From Candidatus Hydrogenedentes bacterium ADurb.Bin170 (GTDB lineage Bacteria; Hydrogenedentota; Hydrogenedentia; Hydrogenedentales; CAITNO01), in the NCBI GenBank assembly GCA_002070275.1, contig MWCY01000032.1, forward strand, positions 1 through 33,586: 33,586 nucleotides of DNA, written 5' to 3'. Positions 30,780 to 33,586 of the stretch are shown here, in pieces (positions within the stretch are counted from its first letter, which is position 1; each line of letters opens with the position of its first letter). The translations under genes and the position numbers were made by a program. A model generated the notes under the pieces. The model searched no databases and was not told where the DNA came from. It saw only the letters and a list, made by a program, of their open reading frames with translations.

Positions 30780-32819
30780 TCAGAAGGCGCAGTCCGGATG
30801 GCTGTACGTACCCATTTCGTTCACCGGAATTTCCCGGATGCCTTTGGCGCGTGCCGGTGAATCGGGCGGCAGGCTGTAATCACCCGCTTTCGCATCAGCG
30901 AAGCAGGAGGGATCATTCAGCAGGTTGTCTTCAAAACGGAGAAGATCCCGCGCTTTGTCTTCCACTTCATCCCAGGTTCCGCCTAAACAGATATTGCGGG
31001 CGATGAGATTACCGCAGGGCGCTTTAGGGTTTTCTGCCAGAATGGCGGGCAGCTCCGGATATCGGGTGCTGTAGGGCGGCTCCTGATAACGGATGCCTGA
31101 AAGAGTGCCCTTCTCTTTTCCTTCCGCGACCCACTCGTCTGCATGGTAGGCAGCCCAGCCCAGCGCCCGTGCATCCACATGAAGCGCAGGAACGCAATCG
31201 ATGAACACATTGTTCACAACGTCGCAGTCTCTGCCGCCGCCGATAAAAGCAGCCCGGGTTACCCGCTCAAAAAGATTGCTGATCATATCCGCCGATGCGA
31301 ACATATCATCCAGATAAATGCCGACACAGCCTTTGTCCTGAAAGCCCTGAATGTCATGGAGATGGTTGAACCGGATCAGATTGCCGCGCATGGTCCAATT
31401 CCGCCCGGCATAAATCGCACCGGCATCGTTGGATTCCAGGCACACATGATGGATCAGGTTATATTCCAGCAGATGGTCATTGCCGGAAAAGAAAATGCCC
31501 ATATGCGGCGCATGGTGGATATGATTGTGCCGGGCGCAGTTGCCCACACCGATGAGATTGATCCCGGCGCGGTACATGCGGTACCACTGGCTGAAATCGG
31601 TGATAAGATTGTTCTCGGCGCGGTGTCCTGCAGGAGTAAGCGTGGTACGATCGCCGCCGGTCAGACTGATCCCCTTGCCGCCCACCTGATAGATATGGCA
31701 TCCGAAAACGAGATGTCCCTGTGCGCCGGAAAGCGACATGGCATCACCGCCGCAGTTGCACACTGTACAGCCCATAACCTGCACCCCTGCCCCGTCGGTC
31801 ACTTCCAGTGCAAGATCCCGGGCATGCTCCAGGCTCAGCCCTTTCAGAAGGATATTGCTGCATTCCCGAATCTCGATCAGCTTGGGCAGCACTGAAAAAC
31901 AGGCATCTTCTTTTTCCGGTGTTTCCGGCGGCCAGAAGTAGAGAATACCCTCCCCGCGATCCAGATACCATTCGCCGGGCTCATCGATTTCCGACAGCAG
32001 GTTGTAGGCGTAATACCACTGCCCTTTTCTGTAGCCGTAGCCGTGGGCGGGCTCGGCAACACGGATCTGTGAGAGCTCCGGATGGATGGCGGCAATGGGC
32101 TTTCGTTCGTCCGACCAGTCCCAGAACCAGTAGCCGTGCAGCCAGCCGTCTTTTTCATCGACCCACCGGGCAGGCCGGTCGCCTTCATAGGTGAAAAGCC
32201 CGGTCATGCTTCCCGGTACGCCATGAATTGAATGACCGTCCTGCACCACGAGATCGACAATGGACGTGAAGCCTTCATTAGGCCACCGGGACAGAGTCAT
32301 CGGGGTATTGCGAAAATAAAGGGCTGCTCCGCCTTCAGGCGTTCCGAAGGAACTGATACCCAGCGCCTTCAGATCTGCCGACAGCACATGTTCCCGGGCT
32401 GCAGGATCCAGCCGGTCCAGAACAGCCTGATCCTTTACCGGAACAAAATTGCTGATGGCTCGACCGCCGCTGATATGCACCGTGTTTTTTTCCTGTGCCT
32501 CATAAACGATAGGGCAGCCGGGCATACCGGTATCTTCCGCATCCAGAACAAAGCTTTCCTCAAGCCTGTAAATACCCGGAGCAATCAGAACCCTGATGCC
32601 GCCCGAAGGCAATCCCTTTTCGCTGCGGAGAACACGGATGCGGTCGCGGGCTCCGGCAAGGCTTTTCAGAGGGCCGTCGGTACGATCGCCGTTGACGGAC
32701 GCAGCGGATCCGGAGAAGAGATCTTCACCGTCCGGCGCCACGTAAAGCGTGAGAGCAGCCCCTGCCTGAAGTGTGAGAAATAATCCAGCGGTAAGGAAGG
32801 TCAGCAGTATCCGGTTCAT
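30780..32819 (-). CDS. secreted right-handed beta-helix protein, GH141-like
   Basis: A 679-residue exported protein. A signal peptide (residues 1-21, cleavage near AGA-ALT) is followed by LYVAPDGEDLFSGS, TDGPLKSLAGARDRIRVLR and a GIYRLEESFVLDAEDTG segment, a leader common to beta-helix proteins of the GH141 type and to many unassigned beta-helix proteins in PVC bacteria. An IYFWPPE-like insertion precedes the coil region from about residue 320 (ECSNILLKGLSLEHARDLALEV), with His/Asn-rich turns such as ARHNHIHHAPHMGIFFSGNDHLLEYN. GH141 members include fucosidase and xylanase activities; the substrate here is unknown. AAAGGG lies 7 bp before the ATG and an extended -10 promoter 30 bp upstream. 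Confidence 0.82.
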   Translation of the reverse strand: MNRILLTFLTAGLFLTLQAGAALTLYVAPDGEDLFSGSAASVNGDRTDGPLKSLAGARDRIRVLRSEKGLPSGGIRVLIAPGIYRLEESFVLDAEDTGMPGCPIVYEAQEKNTVHISGGRAISNFVPVKDQAVLDRLDPAAREHVLSADLKALGISSFGTPEGGAALYFRNTPMTLSRWPNEGFTSIVDLVVQDGHSIHGVPGSMTGLFTYEGDRPARWVDEKDGWLHGYWFWDWSDERKPIAAIHPELSQIRVAEPAHGYGYRKGQWYYAYNLLSEIDEPGEWYLDRGEGILYFWPPETPEKEDACFSVLPKLIEIRECSNILLKGLSLEHARDLALEVTDGAGVQVMGCTVCNCGGDAMSLSGAQGHLVFGCHIYQVGGKGISLTGGDRTTLTPAGHRAENNLITDFSQWYRMYRAGINLIGVGNCARHNHIHHAPHMGIFFSGNDHLLEYNLIHHVCLESNDAGAIYAGRNWTMRGNLIRFNHLHDIQGFQDKGCVGIYLDDMFASADMISNLFERVTRAAFIGGGRDCDVVNNVFIDCVPALHVDARALGWAAYHADEWVAEGKEKGTLSGIRYQEPPYSTRYPELPAILAENPKAPCGNLIARNICLGGTWDEVEDKARDLLRFEDNLLNDPSCFADAKAGDYSLPPDSPARAKGIREIPVNEMGTYSHPDCAF

Positions 32820-32848
32820 GGTATATCCCTTTCAGTTGCCTGTTGCGT

Positions 32849-32857
32849 ATTATAGCA
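32849..32857 (-). promoter_or_regulatory. extended -10 promoter for the GH141-like gene
   Basis: On the minus strand TGCTATAAT joins a perfect -10 hexamer to a TGn extension; the start would lie near 32842, leaving a leader of about 23 nt that holds the AAAGGG site. Confidence 0.5.
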
Positions 32858-32902
32858 ATGTCCTGGGACATACTCCCATAAAGATAGTCCTCACCTGCCT
32901 CT

Positions 32903-32930
32903 TGCCAATACGGAGATTGGCGTTCCCAGG
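32903..32930 (+). repeat. 28-bp inverted repeat, left arm
   Basis: TGCCAATACGGAGATTGGCG... is matched in inverted orientation at 33251-33278 with a single difference (A/G) over 28 bp. Each arm also contains its own hairpin, GCCAAT paired with ATTGGC around six bases. The unit ends in GTTCCCAGG. Confidence 0.9.
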
Positions 32931-33110
32931 CTGGCGGATTTTATGTTTTTAGTCAGCGTATTTTGGTGTGAAGCCCATATAAGTCTCAGCAGAAATTCAT
33001 GCCCATTCGTGTTCATTCGGGGTTCTTCCCTATGACAAGGAGTCGATTGGTGCTCGCAGAAGATGCGGCGACGGCTTTATAAGGGTGGGGTCATGCGCAG
33101 AACACACAGT

Positions 33111-33240
33111 CCACTGTGTCCACTCTGTCCACCCACTTTGGTGTGGCATGCAGTCCTGTAAGGCAAAGACGCCCATAACCTGATTAAGATTCCTGCCTTC
33201 GCAGGAATGACGGTGGAAAGGCAGGGATGACGGGAAAAGG
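33111..33240. repeat. composite repeat, copy C
   Basis: Two 9-bp units (CCACTGTGT, CCACTCTGT), a degenerate third, then a segment aligned to the 33-bp block of copies A and B (GTGTGGCATGCAG...), the spacer CGCCCATAACCTG, the 29-bp TTAAG element with its hairpin, and two diverged 19-bp-type units. It is more diverged from A and B than they are from each other. Confidence 0.85.
33184..33212 (+). repeat. 29-bp element with perfect hairpin, left inverted arm
   Basis: A 29-bp sequence starting TTAAGATTCC and ending AATGACG, identical to 16999-17027 and to the reverse complement of 33408-33436. Its core is the 8-bp stem ATTCCTGC/GCAGGAAT with loop CTTC (33189-33208). Confidence 0.92.
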
Positions 33241-33250
33241 CAATTCTTCC

Positions 33251-33278
33251 CCTGGGAACGCCAATCTCCGCATTGGCA
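33251..33278 (-). repeat. 28-bp inverted repeat, right arm
   Basis: The reverse-complement partner of 32903-32930, with one mismatch, beginning CCTGGGAACGCC on the plus strand. Together the arms enclose about 320 bp. Confidence 0.9.
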
Positions 33279-33407
33279 TACAAGCGGGTCATGACCAAGA
33301 CAGTCACCCGGATCCGTCGCGGAAATATGCCTTGCAATATGCCTCCTCCATCAGCCCGACACACGACGCTGTCATTGCTCCCTTCCGCCGTTACGTCCAC
33401 CCTCCGG

Positions 33408-33436
33408 CGTCATTCCTGCGAAGGCAGGAATCTTAA
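33408..33436 (-). repeat. 29-bp element with perfect hairpin, right inverted arm
   Basis: A perfect reverse complement of 33184-33212, with the stem at 33412-33431 and loop GAAG. The two arms enclose 195 bp with no reading frame of note. Confidence 0.92.
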
Positions 33437-33586
33437 CGCGAGTTGCTCTTGATGAGGGTCGTGCCGTTGTTGTCAACTGCGCGGGAATACCGTCAAGGCA
33501 TTTCTCATTTGCGAAGTGTGTTGAGTTATGTGCTCTGAAGTCTTTGATGTGGATCAGAGCGAAATGTCACTCAAAGCGCCCATAAC

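Larger units (their letters stand above)
32880..33586. other. gene-free repeat island at the right edge
   Basis: About 700 bp without a credible gene. It holds two nested families of perfect or near-perfect inverted repeats (separate entries), a third copy of the composite repeat of 16925-17213, and a short stretch with CCATTCGTGTTCATTCG-like quasi-tandem sequence near 33001-33020. The minus-strand frame 33077-33400 reads through these repeats and is not a gene. Confidence 0.8.

Noticed and set aside
33077-33400. Minus-strand frame of 107 codons at the right edge
   Set aside because: It consists of the composite repeat and inverted-repeat arms; the VIPAKAGIL-like stretch is a well-known artefact of translating such hairpin repeats.

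Overview
The window reads as a chromosomal segment of a diderm, probably anaerobic or environmental bacterium. Several proteins carry lipobox signal peptides, there are periplasmic HtrA-type proteins, and one pseudopilin has the class III leader plus a C-terminal H-X(n)-DG motif that is typical of Planctomycetota, Lentisphaerota/Kiritimatiellota and Hydrogenedentota. No rRNA or other phylogenetic marker is present, so the phylum remains a guess. I see no tRNA, rRNA, transposase, integrase, phage gene or CRISPR array.

Layout. Positions 1-680 hold no convincing gene. 681-4279 (+) carries a double zinc-ribbon protein, a LemA protein, an M48 metalloprotease with its own C-terminal zinc ribbon, and IspG of the MEP isoprenoid pathway. 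4305-5265 (-) is a pair of small envelope proteins, one of them a glycine-zipper protein. 5425-8430 (+) has TruA, a radical SAM/SPASM protein and a membrane protein of unknown function. 8434-12845 (-) is a probable operon: pseudopilin, active HtrA lipoprotein, HtrA paralogue without its catalytic serine, small lipoprotein. 13143-14429 (-) is glutamate dehydrogenase with a long structured leader and a good terminator. 14828-16867 (+) is a secreted beta-helix protein with an EF-hand-like tail and a small Cys-rich membrane protein. 16920-17230 is a repeat island with a 9-bp minisatellite. 17277-21878 (-) is a PIG-L deacetylase followed by a peptide-binding lipoprotein and two Dpp/Opp/Yej-type permeases without ATPases. 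22091-27476 (-) is a rhomboid protease, a membrane-anchored J-domain protein and a giant GT-C glycosyltransferase/TPR fusion. Divergently, 27755-30772 (+) is dprE1-dprE2-ubiA-type prenyltransferase. 30780-32819 (-) is a secreted beta-helix (GH141-like) protein. 32880-33586 is a second repeat island containing nested perfect inverted repeats, and the window appears to end inside another copy of the repeat.

The most notable system is the compact dprE1-dprE2-UbiA set. In mycobacteria these enzymes make polyprenyl-phosphate-D-arabinofuranose, the donor for GT-C arabinosyltransferases. Here it lies back to back, across a 278-bp divergent promoter region, with an operon that ends in a GT-C transferase fused to about 25 TPRs, an architecture recalling animal TMTC O-mannosyltransferases. 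This suggests, as a hypothesis, lipid-linked pentofuranose transfer to a periplasmic acceptor in a non-actinobacterium. Other points of note are the pseudo-HtrA/HtrA pair, a sharply AT-rich patch inside the GT-C domain, possible leaderless transcripts, and the MITE-like repeats.
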